A stretch of 64,000 nucleotides of DNA, from contig NZ_JACWIJ010000002.1 of NCBI RefSeq assembly GCF_017811175.1, forward strand, positions 1,240,001 through 1,304,000, given 5' to 3'. Shown in pieces: positions 40,192 through 48,635 of the stretch (position 1 is the first letter of the stretch; every line of letters starts with the position of its first letter). The notes beneath the pieces were generated by a model. That model was not told where the DNA came from. It made no database searches and worked only from the letters and a program-made list of their open reading frames with translations. The translations under genes and the position numbers were made by a program. This DNA comes from Melaminivora jejuensis. Lineage in GTDB: Bacteria > Pseudomonadota > Gammaproteobacteria > Burkholderiales > Burkholderiaceae_C.

Positions 40192-40761
40192 TCAATCCTC
40201 GATGCCGCGCTGCGCCGGCACGCCGGCTTGGAAGGCGTGCTTGACGAGTTTCATCTCGGTCACCGTGTCGGCCACGTCGATCAGCTCCTGCGGGCAGCGC
40301 CGCCCCGTCAGGCACACATGCACGTCGCGCGGGCGCTGCGCCAGGGTGTCCAGCACGTCCTGCAGCGGCAGCCAGCCGTAGATCAGCGGGTAGGTCACCT
40401 CGTCGAGCACGACCAGGAAATACTCGCCCGACAAAATGGCCTCGCGCGCCTTGGCCCAGCCACCCCGCGCCAGCTGGGCGGACTGCTCCAGATCGCGGCT
40501 CTTCCAGGAAAAGCCGTCGCCCAAACCTTCGACCGGCAGGCCGACCTGATCGGCCAGGCGGTGCTCGCCAAAGCGCGCGCTAGGCACTTTCATGAACTGA
40601 AAGACCTTGACCGGCTTGCCCCGGCCCGTGGCGCGAAACGCCAGGCCGAACGCCGCCGTGCTCTTGCCCTTGCCATCGCCGGTGTTGACGATGACCAGGC
40701 CGCGGCGCTCGCCCTCGGGCTTTTCGTAGGGTTTTTCGCTCGGGGGGGTTTCGATCTGCAT
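40192..40761 (-). CDS. cobO: cob(I)yrinic acid a,c-diamide adenosyltransferase
   Basis: The 189-residue CobO/BtuR-type enzyme adenosylates reduced corrinoids with ATP to form the coenzyme form of B12. The N-terminal P-loop NTGDGKGKSTAAFGLA (about 26-41), the FMKVPSARFGE region, LDEVTYPLIYGWL and the C-terminal TGRRCPQELIDVADTVTEM are standard. The ATG at 40761 opens the family's charged N-terminus. It follows znuD on the minus strand after 125 bp and lies some 10 kb from the riboswitch-led B12 operon. Confidence 0.94.
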   Translation of the reverse strand: MQIETPPSEKPYEKPEGERRGLVIVNTGDGKGKSTAAFGLAFRATGRGKPVKVFQFMKVPSARFGEHRLADQVGLPVEGLGDGFSWKSRDLEQSAQLARGGWAKAREAILSGEYFLVVLDEVTYPLIYGWLPLQDVLDTLAQRPRDVHVCLTGRRCPQELIDVADTVTEMKLVKHAFQAGVPAQRGIED

Positions 40762-40830
40762 GGTGGAGGCTCTCCTGACAACAAACGGGCGACGATACAA
40801 GAGATGCAGGGCTGCAGGGGCTGCAGGTGA

Positions 40831-40863
40831 TGGGGCGGGCCTGTGCAGTGCCGGCCCGCCCCA
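40831..40863. other. strong hairpin between znuD and cobO
   Basis: Perfect 11 bp arms TGGGGCGGGCC (40831-40841) and GGCCCGCCCCA (40853-40863) flank an 11-base loop. It could stop or attenuate znuD transcripts, but there is no T-tract on the minus strand. Confidence 0.5.
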
Positions 40864-40886
40864 CTCCTGCAGGCCGAAGGCCGGCG

Positions 40887-42970
40887 TCAGAACGCCACGC
40901 GCATCCCCAACGTCACGCTGCGGCCGGCCAGCGGCGCCGCGTCCTTGATGAAGGACACGTGCGAGTACGCCAGGCGGTCGGTCAGGTTGCGTGCCTTCAC
41001 GTAGACCTGCCACGGCGTGGCCGTGCCGGCGCCGCCGTGGTAGGTCAGGCCCAGGTTCAACATGCCATAGCCGGGCGTGGCGCTCTCGAATTGCGCCACG
41101 CGGCTTTGGCGCGCCACCTGCAGCCATTCGATGTCGCCCTGCCAGGACTGCCACTGCGCGTCCAGCTTCAGGCCGACGCGCGCCGGCGCGATGCGCGGCA
41201 GGCGCCCGCCCCATCCAGGCGCGCGCGCACGCTGTCGCCCCACAGCGCGAGGCCAATGTGGCGCGTGAGCGCCTGGCGCACGCGGCCTTCGATTCCGGTG
41301 AAGGTGGCGTCGGCCTGGCTGTACTGCAGCAGTTGCAGGCCATCGAGCTCATCGAGCGTGCGCCCGTAGACGTAGTGGCGGATGCTGTTGCGGTAGAGGG
41401 TCACATCAAAAGTGGTCGGGCCGCTGGTCTTGCGCAGCGTCAGGTCGACGTTGCGCGAGATCTCCGAGCGCAGCCCGGTGTCGCCGCGCTCGTAGGTGGC
41501 GGTGGCCATGTGCAGGCCGCGCGCATACAGCTCCTCGGCCGTGGGCGCGCGGCTGGCGCGCGTGACGCTGGCGCCCAGCGCATAGCCTGGCGCCACGCGC
41601 CACACGGCGCCCAGCGAGGCCGAGGTGCCGTGGTGCGAGCGCTCCACATCGCTGTCCAGCGCGCGGGCGCTTTGCCGGTCGTGGCGCAGCGCGCCTTCGA
41701 TGCGCCAGTCGCCCAGGCGGTACTCCTCCAGCAGGAACACGCCGGTCGAGCGCGTGCGCGTGGGCTGCACGTAGGCCTCCTCGCCCACGGCGCTGAACTT
41801 GCGCTCGGCGCTGCGCACGCCCAGCAGGCCGCGCAGCCCGGCGATGGGCTCGTGCTGCAGTTCCACGCGCAGGTCATGGGCCTTGTTCTTGAACGTGGTG
41901 GCCACTGCGTCACCCTCGATCTCGTCGTGGACGTAGTCGGTGAAGCCGCCGCGCAGGCGCAGCGCGGCCACGCCGGCGAACGGGCGGCGCAGCTCGCCGC
42001 GCAGGTCGATGCGCTCGCTGCGCAAGTCCACCACCGGCACCGACCCGTGGTCATGGTCATGGTCATGGTCTTGCCCGTGGTCTTGCCCGTGGTCGTGGTC
42101 GTGGGTGCCGCAGTGCAGGTGGTTGCCGTGCGTGTGGCAGCCCTCGAAGCCATGGCTGTGCCCGGGCAGGCCGTAGCGCGCCGTCTGGCGCGTGACGGCC
42201 AGGCCCAGATAGCCGCTGCTCCCGACCCACGACAGGCCCAGGCTGGCGCTGCGCGTGTCGCTGAAGCTGCCGGGCACGCGGCGGCCGCCCTCCCAGCCGC
42301 CGCCGACCCGATAGTCGCCCGCATCGCGGCCAGCGGCCTCGACATGGATGGCGAATGGGCCGCTGCCGCCGGTGATGGCCACGGCGCCGGCCTTGTCCCG
42401 CGCAGCGCTGCCGGCGCGCAGCTCGGCGCTGCCTTCGTAGCCCTTGGACGGCACGGCCGTCGGCACCTTGCCGTCCAGCACATTGACCACGCCGCCCACG
42501 GCGCCGGCGCCATGCACCAGCGCCGAGGGGCCGCGCAGCACCTCGATCTGCGTGGCCAGCAGCGGCTCGGACACGACCGCGTGGTCGGGACTGATGGTGG
42601 AAGCGTCATGGAGTTCGGCGCCGTCGGTCAGCACGCGCACGCGCGCGCCGTCCATGCCGCGGATCACCGGCCGGCTCGCACCGGCGCCGAAGTGGCTGCC
42701 CGTGATGCCGGGCTCGCCCTCCAGCGTCTCGCCCAGGGTGGCGCCCCGCTGGCGCACGAGCGCGTCGCCTTCGAGCACCGACACGGGCTGCGTCATTTCG
42801 GATACGCCCAGTTGCAGGCCGCTGGTGGAGACGGTGACCTCGGGCAGGCTGGCAGCGCCTGCAGCCGCCAGGCGGTCATCGCCTGCAGGCTGCGCCCAGG
42901 CAGAGCCAGACGCCACCAGGGCCGCCAGCCCGCAGGGCACGAGAAAAGAAGAAGCAATCGCAGAAGTCAT
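40887..42970 (-). CDS. znuD: TonB-dependent zinc receptor, ZnuD-like (one-base break near the 3' end)
   Basis: An outer membrane receptor with signal peptide, a plug domain (RPVIRGMDGARVRVLTDGAELHDAS, LRGPSALVHGAGAVGGVVNVLDG) and a beta-barrel ending in aromatic MRVAF. An external loop is rich in His and Asp (about 240-275, repeated DHDHGQDHG units plus GCHTHGNHLHCG). This and the C-terminal YSHVSFIKDAAPLAGRSV identify the ZnuD zinc-uptake group. The frame breaks after RARLDG. One extra base in the CCCC at 41209-41212 (plus strand) joins it to GGRLPRIAPARVGLKLD, for 694 residues. No clear Zur box is visible upstream, where repeat k lies. Confidence 0.88.
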
Positions 42971-43339
42971 GAATCGACTCGATCAAGAAAGAAGTGAATG
43001 CGCCACGCCAGCCACTTGCTGCAGCAACGGGCACGACACAACGCACAGCAGGCGAAGCTGCCGCAAAATTGATGAAAATCAGCACCAACCCTTCAGGGAC
43101 ACGGGCTGTCAGCTATCAAATCAGGAGTCCTGGCGGGTGTTGCGGTGCGGGCGCAAGCGGCCCCCCACGCTGTCCGGCGGGCCCGATGCCAGCACCGCGC
43201 AGGCGGCGCCACGAGCCGTGCAACGAGAGGCCCACGCCTGCCGCACACCCCGTGCGCGGTGGCAGGGGCCTGGGCAGCGCTTGAACGCCGCGTGCGAGCA
43301 GCCAGGCGCAGCGCCAAGCCAGCCGCGACCCACGCACAC
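42971..43339. other. 369 bp gap upstream of znuD
   Basis: It holds the znuD leader (42971-43065), dispersed repeat k, and about 210 bp of GC-rich sequence. A 72-codon frame (43121-43339, minus) is open, but has no recognisable domain and I do not call it a gene. I see no recognised metal-responsive operator. Confidence 0.4.
43066..43130 (-). repeat. dispersed repeat copy k
   Basis: The minus strand reads ATAGCTGACAGCCCGTG then GAAGGGTTGG, a diverged copy upstream of znuD. Confidence 0.72.
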
Positions 43340-43732
43340 TCAGCGGCTGCCGGGCGGGGCGCGCGCCTGAAACGGTGTGGGCCGGCGCGCTACAGGCAGC
43401 GCGGCGGAAAAATGCACGGGCGCGGCATGGGGCGGCGCATGTGCCAGCGCCAGTAAGGGCACGGGCGCAGTCCCCCCCACGGTGTGCTGATCGAGCACCT
43501 GGCAGTCGGCGCTGCCATGGCCGGCAAACAGCGCCTGCAGCGCCTGCAGCGCCTGCAGACCCTGGCTGTCGGCCCCATGCGCTGGCGTAGGGGGGGCGCC
43601 GCCGCCCAGGCCGTGGACGATCTGGTGCATCCGCCCCAGTGCCGGCCCCAGCAGCAACGCCAGCAGCAGCCACCCCAGCGCAAGGCGGTGCGCCATGGGA
43701 TTGAAGCGGGGAGGAAGCTGCGGTCTGCTCAT
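43340..43732 (-). CDS. small His-containing secreted or membrane protein next to znuD
   Basis: A 130-residue protein with a hydrophobic N-terminal segment (RLALGWLLLALLLGPALG), then GRMHQIVHGLGGG, ADCQVLDQHTVGG and LAHAPPHAAPVHF. It ends in a Pro/Arg-rich tail (PFQARAPP). Scattered His and one Cys after a signal-like helix fit a small periplasmic metal-associated protein. Its place upstream of a zinc receptor on the same strand supports that as inference. The initiator could be this ATG or the in-frame Met at residue 13 (MAHRLALG), which gives a cleaner signal peptide. Function unknown. Confidence 0.62.
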   Translation of the reverse strand: MSRPQLPPRFNPMAHRLALGWLLLALLLGPALGRMHQIVHGLGGGAPPTPAHGADSQGLQALQALQALFAGHGSADCQVLDQHTVGGTAPVPLLALAHAPPHAAPVHFSAALPVARRPTPFQARAPPGSR

Positions 43733-43818
43733 AGGGGGCTGGGCAGGATAAACCAGACCGACCGGGCAGCGGCGCGAACGCGCAAAGAGTCATCCCTCGG
43801 CCCGCCACTTTTCATCGC

Positions 43819-44610
43819 TCACACGCGCGGCAGCGCCATCCACAGGCCGTCGATCTGGCGCACCTGGATGCGCTGCTCGAAGACCTGCTCCAGCGCCGCG
43901 TGCGTGGCGGCGTCGCTGCAGGGGCCGTGATGCACCACCCGGCCTGCGGCCATGATGAGCAGATCGTCGGCCTGCAGCGCAATGGAGATCTCATGCAGCA
44001 CGCTGACCACCGTGGCGCCGCCAGCGACCAGGGCGCGCACGGTGCGCAGCCAGTCGCTTTGGTGTGGCGGGTCGAGGTTGGCCAGCGGCTCATCCATCAG
44101 CGTGATGGGCGCCTGCACCGCCAGCGCGCGCGCCAGCAGCACGCGCTGGCGCTCGCCGCCGGACAGCTGCGCCAGGGGCCGCGCGCGCCAGTCCCAGGCC
44201 TGGGTGGTGTGCAGCGCAGCCTGCACGGCGGCATGGTCGGCATCCGAGGGCGGAGCCATCCAGGCGCGGTGCGGCAGGCGGCCCAGCATGGCGATGTCGT
44301 AGGCGGGCAGCTCGTCGGCAGCGGCCTCGTTCTGGCCCAGCCAGGCCAGCTGCCGCGCCCGCTCGCGCGCCGGCCAGTCGGCCAGCGGGCGGCCCAGCAG
44401 TTCGATCTCGCCCTCGATGCGGGCGTGGCGCAGCAGGCCGGCCAGGCACTTGAGCAAGGTGGACTTGCCTGCCCCGTTGGGGCCGACCACGCTAGTCCAG
44501 CGCCCTGCCGGCAAGGCCACGTCCACACCGTGCAATATCTGGGTTTTTTGCACGTTGGCCCTTATTCCACGCGCGCGGACAGCTATTGAATCAGTAGCTG
44601 ATGAATGCAT
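43819..44610 (-). CDS. btuD: cobalamin/iron-siderophore type ABC transporter ATP-binding protein
   Basis: The 263-residue ATPase energises the BtuCD-F corrinoid importer. Walker A (GPNGAGKST near 43), Q-loop, signature LSGGERQR, Walker B with LMDEPLANLDP and the switch His (SVLHEIS) are intact. The ATG at 44610 begins MHSSATDSIAVRARG. These first codons are encoded by dispersed repeat l, so the native N-terminus may have been replaced. It is the last gene of the riboswitch-led cobalamin operon, 20 bp after btuC. Confidence 0.88.
   Translation of the reverse strand: MHSSATDSIAVRARGIRANVQKTQILHGVDVALPAGRWTSVVGPNGAGKSTLLKCLAGLLRHARIEGEIELLGRPLADWPARERARQLAWLGQNEAAADELPAYDIAMLGRLPHRAWMAPPSDADHAAVQAALHTTQAWDWRARPLAQLSGGERQRVLLARALAVQAPITLMDEPLANLDPPHQSDWLRTVRALVAGGATVVSVLHEISIALQADDLLIMAAGRVVHHGPCSDAATHAALEQVFEQRIQVRQIDGLWMALPRV
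44540..44605 (-). repeat. dispersed repeat copy l, at the btuD start
   Basis: The minus strand reads ATAGCTGTCCGCGCGCG then AATAAGGGCC, a diverged copy that overlaps the first codons of btuD. Confidence 0.6.
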
Positions 44611-44630
44611 GGTCTTCGTCGTCCGCAGAC

Positions 44631-45709
44631 TCACAGCCCGCCCCCGAGCGAGCGCCGGTGCATCAGCCACAGCAGGTAGCTGCCGCCCAGTGCGGCGGTG
44701 AGCACGCCCACGGGCAGCTCCTGCGGCGCGATCAGCCAGCGCGCCAGGATGTCGGCCGCCAGCAGCAGCACGCCGCCCATCAGGCTGGCCAGCCAGACCT
44801 GCCGCTGGTGCGTCACCCGGGCCATGGAGCGCACCAGGTGCGGCGCCGCCAGGCCGACGAAGGCAATCAGCCCGGTGTGTGCCACCGCCGTGCCGGTGGC
44901 CAGCGCCAGCGCCAGCACCAGGCCGGCGCGCATGGGCACCAGCGGCAGGCCCAGGCTGGCCGCCGTGGCCTCGCCCAGCAGCAGGCCATCGAGCAGGCGC
45001 GACAGCGCCCAGGCCGCCAGCGCGCACAGCAGCCACAGCACGGCCATCAGCAGGCAGGCCTGCCAGCCGACGAAGGCCGAGCTGCCCATGGTGAAGACCT
45101 GCATGGCCTCCAGGATCTGCGGGTTGGCCACCTGGATCAGGTCGCGCGCGGCGCTCAGCACCACGCCGACCACCACGCCAGCCAGCAGCAGGCGCAGCGT
45201 GTGCTGCACGCCGCGCGCCAGCACCAGGGTCAGCAGCACCGCGCCGGTGGCGCCGAGGAAGGCTGCCCCGGTCAGGCCCAGGCGCGCCCACCAGCCGGCG
45301 TTGGCCAGGCCCACGCCCATCAGCGCCAGCGCCAGCGCCCCGCCCAGGGCCGCGCCCGAGGCGCTGCCCAGCAAGTAGGGGTCGGCCAGCGGGTTGCGAA
45401 ACAGGCCCTGCGAGATGGCCCGGCCAGGCCCAGCAGCGCGCCGGCCAGCCAGGCGCCCAGGGTGCGCGGCAGGCGGATGTCCCAGACGATTTGCTGCGCC
45501 AGCGGGTCGTGGCCCATCTTCAATACGCTGTCGAAGCCCGTGCTGCCGACGCTGGCGCCCAGCAGCAGCAGCAGGACGCTCAGGCCCAGCAGCGCGGCAG
45601 CCAGCACGGCGGCGCGGCGCTGGCCGCTGGCCGGCGCGGCGCGGCTGGCATCCGCCGCATGGGGCGGTGCGCTGGCGCCGGCAGTGCTCGCTGAACTTGC
45701 CGAACTCAC
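44631..45709 (-). CDS. btuC: vitamin B12 ABC transporter permease BtuC (one-base break)
   Basis: An FecCD/BtuC-type permease with a hydrophobic N-terminal helix (AAVLAAALLGLSVLLLLLG), then RLPRTLGAWLAGALLGLAG. The frame breaks there and resumes as LFRNPLADPYLLGSASGAALGG, the conserved family motif. One extra base in the three-base run at 45419-45421 restores GAISQGLFRNP and gives 359 residues. The GTG start at 45709 overlaps the btuF stop (GTGA), showing coupling. C-terminal features (SSAFVGWQ, GLAAPHLVR) are intact. It imports corrinoid with BtuF and BtuD. Confidence 0.9.
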
Positions 45710-46599
45710 TGAAATTTCTCGCTCAGGCAGCCGGCCATGAGGCGCGCCGCCTCGGCCATGCGCGGGCCGGGGCGCACCAGCACGTCCGAGTGCTCGGGGC
45801 CGAAGACGCACAGCCGCCCTGCGCGGATGGCCGCCAGCTTGTCCCAGCCAGGGTACCGGGTCATGGGCTGGGCGCTGCGGTTGGACACCATGATGACGTC
45901 GGGCTGGGCGCGCAGCACGTACTCCGGGCTCAGGCGCGGGAAGGGGCCGAGATCCGCTGCCACGACGTTGCGCGCGCCCAGGCGCGCCAGCGTCTCGCCG
46001 ATGAAGGACGGCTGGCCGGCGGCATACGGCCCACGGCTGACCTCGAAATACACGCGCGCGCCCCGGGCCTTGGGCGGCAGCGACTGGGCGGCGGCCTGCA
46101 CGGCGGCGTCGATGACGCGCCACAGCCGGTCGGCCCCTTGCGCTCGCGGCACGGCGAACAGGTCGCCGATGAGGGTTAGCACCCGGCGCACGTCGGCATG
46201 GGTCTTGGGCTCCAGCGCCACGACCTTGACGCCCAGGGCTTCGAGCCGGTCGCTGACGCGGCTGCTCACCGACAGCAGCACCACATCGGGCCGCAACGCC
46301 ACGATGGCCTCGATATTGGGGTCTATGCCGCCACCCACCTTGGGCAACTGGCGCACCGAGGCCGGCCAGTTGGAGTAGCGATCGACCCCGACCAGGCGCT
46401 CGCACTGCTGCATCTCGCACAGGCTCTCGGTGCTGGAGGGCAGCAGGCTGACCACGCGGCGCGGCGGCTCGTCGAAGTGCAGCGTGCGGCCCCGGTCGTC
46501 GGTGATCTGGATAGTGGCGTGCGCCGACAGGGCCGCGCCGGCCAGGGCCAGCGCGCCGGCGATGGCACGCAGCAGACGGGGGCAGACAGCTTGCTTCAC
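45706..46599 (-). CDS. btuF: cobalamin-binding periplasmic protein BtuF
   Basis: The 297-residue substrate-binding protein of the B12 ABC transporter has a signal peptide (about residues 1-28) and the class III binding fold. Recognisable segments are RVVSLLPSSTESLCEMQQCERLVGVDRYSNWP, GGGIDPNIEAIVALRPDVVLLS and a C-terminal tail RPGPRMAEAARLMAG. The GTG start overlaps the stop of cobU (GTGA) and its stop overlaps the btuC start, so three consecutive genes are translationally coupled. Its intact frame contrasts with the broken frames on both sides. Confidence 0.9.
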   Translation of the reverse strand: MKQAVCPRLLRAIAGALALAGAALSAHATIQITDDRGRTLHFDEPPRRVVSLLPSSTESLCEMQQCERLVGVDRYSNWPASVRQLPKVGGGIDPNIEAIVALRPDVVLLSVSSRVSDRLEALGVKVVALEPKTHADVRRVLTLIGDLFAVPRAQGADRLWRVIDAAVQAAAQSLPPKARGARVYFEVSRGPYAAGQPSFIGETLARLGARNVVAADLGPFPRLSPEYVLRAQPDVIMVSNRSAQPMTRYPGWDKLAAIRAGRLCVFGPEHSDVLVRPGPRMAEAARLMAGCLSEKFQ

Positions 46600-47221
46600 G
46601 GCTCGTCCTTCAGGGTCAGGGGCAGGCCGGCAGCCATCAGCGTGACACGCCGGCAGGCCGCAGCAGCGCGCTGGTTGAGCAGGCCCAGGGCATCGACGAA
46701 GGCGCGCACCTCGCGCCCCAGCGGGATGACGCCCAGGCCGATCTCGTTGCCCACCAGCACGACGGGGCCGGGGGCTTGCTGCAATGCTTCAAAAAATGAG
46801 CTGCTTGCGCTTGCCAGTCAAGGGTTTGGGGCCGATTTGATGCAAATTCAGCGGCACTGGCGCGTTGAACGGTGGCGGCGGCAGCAGGTGCTGGGCCGGC
46901 CTTCAGCGGCATCAGCCAGTGCGTCAGCCACAGCGTCAGGCAGTCCACCACCAGCAGGGTGTCGGCCCGGCTGTGCGCCGCCAGCGCGCCGGCCAGGTCG
47001 CGCGGCTCCTCGATCAGCCCCATGCCCGGCACTCGCTCGGCACGCTCGCGCTGGTGGCGTTCGATGCGCGCACGCATCTCGGCGTCGTGCGCCTGGGCCG
47101 TGGCGATCAGCGTGGCACGCTGGCCGGGGGTCTGCAGCCACAGGCGTGCCAATTCTTCCGCGCGGCGCGATTTGCCGCTTTTTTGGCCACCCAGGATGAG
47201 TTCGCTGCGGGCAAGCTGCAT
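46596..47221 (-). CDS. cobU: adenosylcobinamide kinase / guanylyltransferase (one-base break, repeat insertion)
   Basis: The protein opens with the P-loop LILGGQKSGKSRRAEELA and carries the GTP-site VVDCLTLWLTHWL, typical of CobU/CobP, which activates adenosylcobinamide in nucleotide-loop assembly. About 20 residues in the middle (AAEFASNRPQTLDWQAQAAH) come from dispersed repeat j, inserted in frame. Right after it the frame breaks. One extra base in the A6 run at 46791-46796 (plus strand) restores EALQQAPGPVVLVGNEIGLGV and the normal C-terminus, for 208 residues. The ATG at 47221 with a GAGGA site is preferred over a TTG overlapping cobB. Confidence 0.85.
46784..46852 (+). repeat. dispersed repeat copy j, inside cobU
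   Basis: The plus strand reads GAGCTGCTTGCGCTTG then CAAGGGTTTGG and GATTTGATGCAAATTC. It lies in frame in cobU. Confidence 0.82.
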
Positions 47222-47232
47222 GGCGTGTCCTC

Positions 47233-48615
47233 TCAAGCCGCACCCAGCAGCCGCGCCACGACCTGCGGCTCGGAGGCGAACCAGGCGTGGAAATAGCTGG
47301 CGTGGATGCTGCCGTGGCGATAGACCGGCTCGGCGCCGGCAGCACCGTCTGCCGGATCAGGCCGCACGGCCTGGGCCACGATGGGCACTGCCGTGTCGGT
47401 GCTCGAATAGTGGAAGCTGTGGCCGCGCAGCCCGGCGGCATCCGGCCACTGCAGCACGCGCATTCCCAGCGCCTGCAGGCGGGTGTGCAAGGTGGCGTGG
47501 CCGGGCAGCAAGTCCCACAGCGGCGCGCGGCTGCCATCCGGCAAGGTGATGCCGCCCAGCAGCGCCACCATGCCGCCGCCTTCGGCCCAGATGGGCTTGC
47601 CGGCGGCGATGTGCTGGCGCAATTGCTCGCGCAGCGCGCTCTGCGCTGCCAGCGCCGGGGCGTGCAGTTCGGGAAAGCCGCCGGGCAGCCACAGCGCGTC
47701 GCACGCCGGCAGCGGCTCGCCGCGCAGCGGGGCAAAGCACGCGACCTGCGCGCCCAGCTGGCGCAGCACGTCCAGGTTGGCCCGATAGATCAGGCAAAAC
47801 GCCTCGTCCTGCGCCACGGCAATGCGTCGCCCGGCCAGCAGGGGTGCGGGCGCGGCACTGGCCGACGGTGCCGGCGGCGGGAATTCAACAGCCCAGCGCT
47901 GCCAGTCCTGCGCCGTCATGCGGCCCAGCGGCGTGGCCTGCAGGGCGTCAGCGGCAGCGTCCAGCCGCGCCAGGGCATCGGGCAGCTCGCGCGCCGCCAC
48001 CAGGCCGAGCTGGCGCTCGGGCAGCAGGGCGGCAGGGCGGCTCTGGCGGCCCGGCTGCTCCTGCGGCCCGGCCACAGAGGGCACGGCCCCCAGCCAGTCG
48101 CTCGCATCGCGCAGGCCGGCGCGCAGCATGTCGGCGTGGCGCGCGCCGGCCACGCGGTTGGCCAGCACGCCGGCCCAGGGCAGATCAGGCCAATAGCTGC
48201 GCAGGCCATGCACCAGCGCGCCCAGCGTGCCGCCCATGGCGCTGGCGTCGATCACGGCCAGCACCGGGATGCCCAGGCGGCGCGCCAGTTCGGCCACGCT
48301 CAGCTGGCCATCGAACAGGCCCATGACGCCTTCGATCAGGATCAGGTCGGCCTCATGGGCGGCGGCGTGCAGGCGGGCGCGGCAGTCGTGCTCGCCGGTC
48401 AGCCACAAGTCCAGCGGATGCACGGGCGCACCACTGGCCAGCTCGTGCCAGTGCGGGTCGAGGTGATCCGGCCCGCACTTGAACACGCGCACGCGCCGCC
48501 CGGCCCGGGTGTGCAGCCGGGCCAGCGCAGCGGCCACCGTGGTCTTGCCCTGGCCCGAGGCGGGCGCGGCAATGACCAGCGCCGGACAGCGCGCGGGTGT
48601 GGCGGGTGTGCTCAT
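47233..48615 (-). CDS. cobB: cobyrinic acid a,c-diamide synthase CobB/CbiA (glutaminase Cys replaced)
   Basis: The 460-residue enzyme amidates the a and c side chains of cobyrinate. The N-terminal ATPase domain has APASGQGKTTVAAALARLH and the DHLDPHWH and EGVMGLFDG motifs. The C-terminal class I glutaminase-like domain has WLPGGFPELH and the His motif GHSFHYS. At the place of the nucleophile, where ECGG is expected, the sequence is EGGG (residues 345-348), so the catalytic Cys appears to be Gly. The ATG at 48615 gives the expected start. It overlaps or abuts btuB upstream and cobU downstream in one operon. Confidence 0.9.
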   Translation of the reverse strand: MSTPATPARCPALVIAAPASGQGKTTVAAALARLHTRAGRRVRVFKCGPDHLDPHWHELASGAPVHPLDLWLTGEHDCRARLHAAAHEADLILIEGVMGLFDGQLSVAELARRLGIPVLAVIDASAMGGTLGALVHGLRSYWPDLPWAGVLANRVAGARHADMLRAGLRDASDWLGAVPSVAGPQEQPGRQSRPAALLPERQLGLVAARELPDALARLDAAADALQATPLGRMTAQDWQRWAVEFPPPAPSASAAPAPLLAGRRIAVAQDEAFCLIYRANLDVLRQLGAQVACFAPLRGEPLPACDALWLPGGFPELHAPALAAQSALREQLRQHIAAGKPIWAEGGGMVALLGGITLPDGSRAPLWDLLPGHATLHTRLQALGMRVLQWPDAAGLRGHSFHYSSTDTAVPIVAQAVRPDPADGAAGAEPVYRHGSIHASYFHAWFASEPQVVARLLGAA

Positions 48616-48635
48616 GCCGCTGGCGCCAGCTGCCG

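Noticed and set aside
40831..40863. Strong hairpin as an intrinsic terminator
   Set aside because: No T-tract follows on the minus strand, so it is listed only as a hairpin.
43121..43339. A 72-codon minus-strand frame
   Set aside because: No domain, no good ribosome binding site, and Arg/Cys-rich composition typical of random GC-rich frames.
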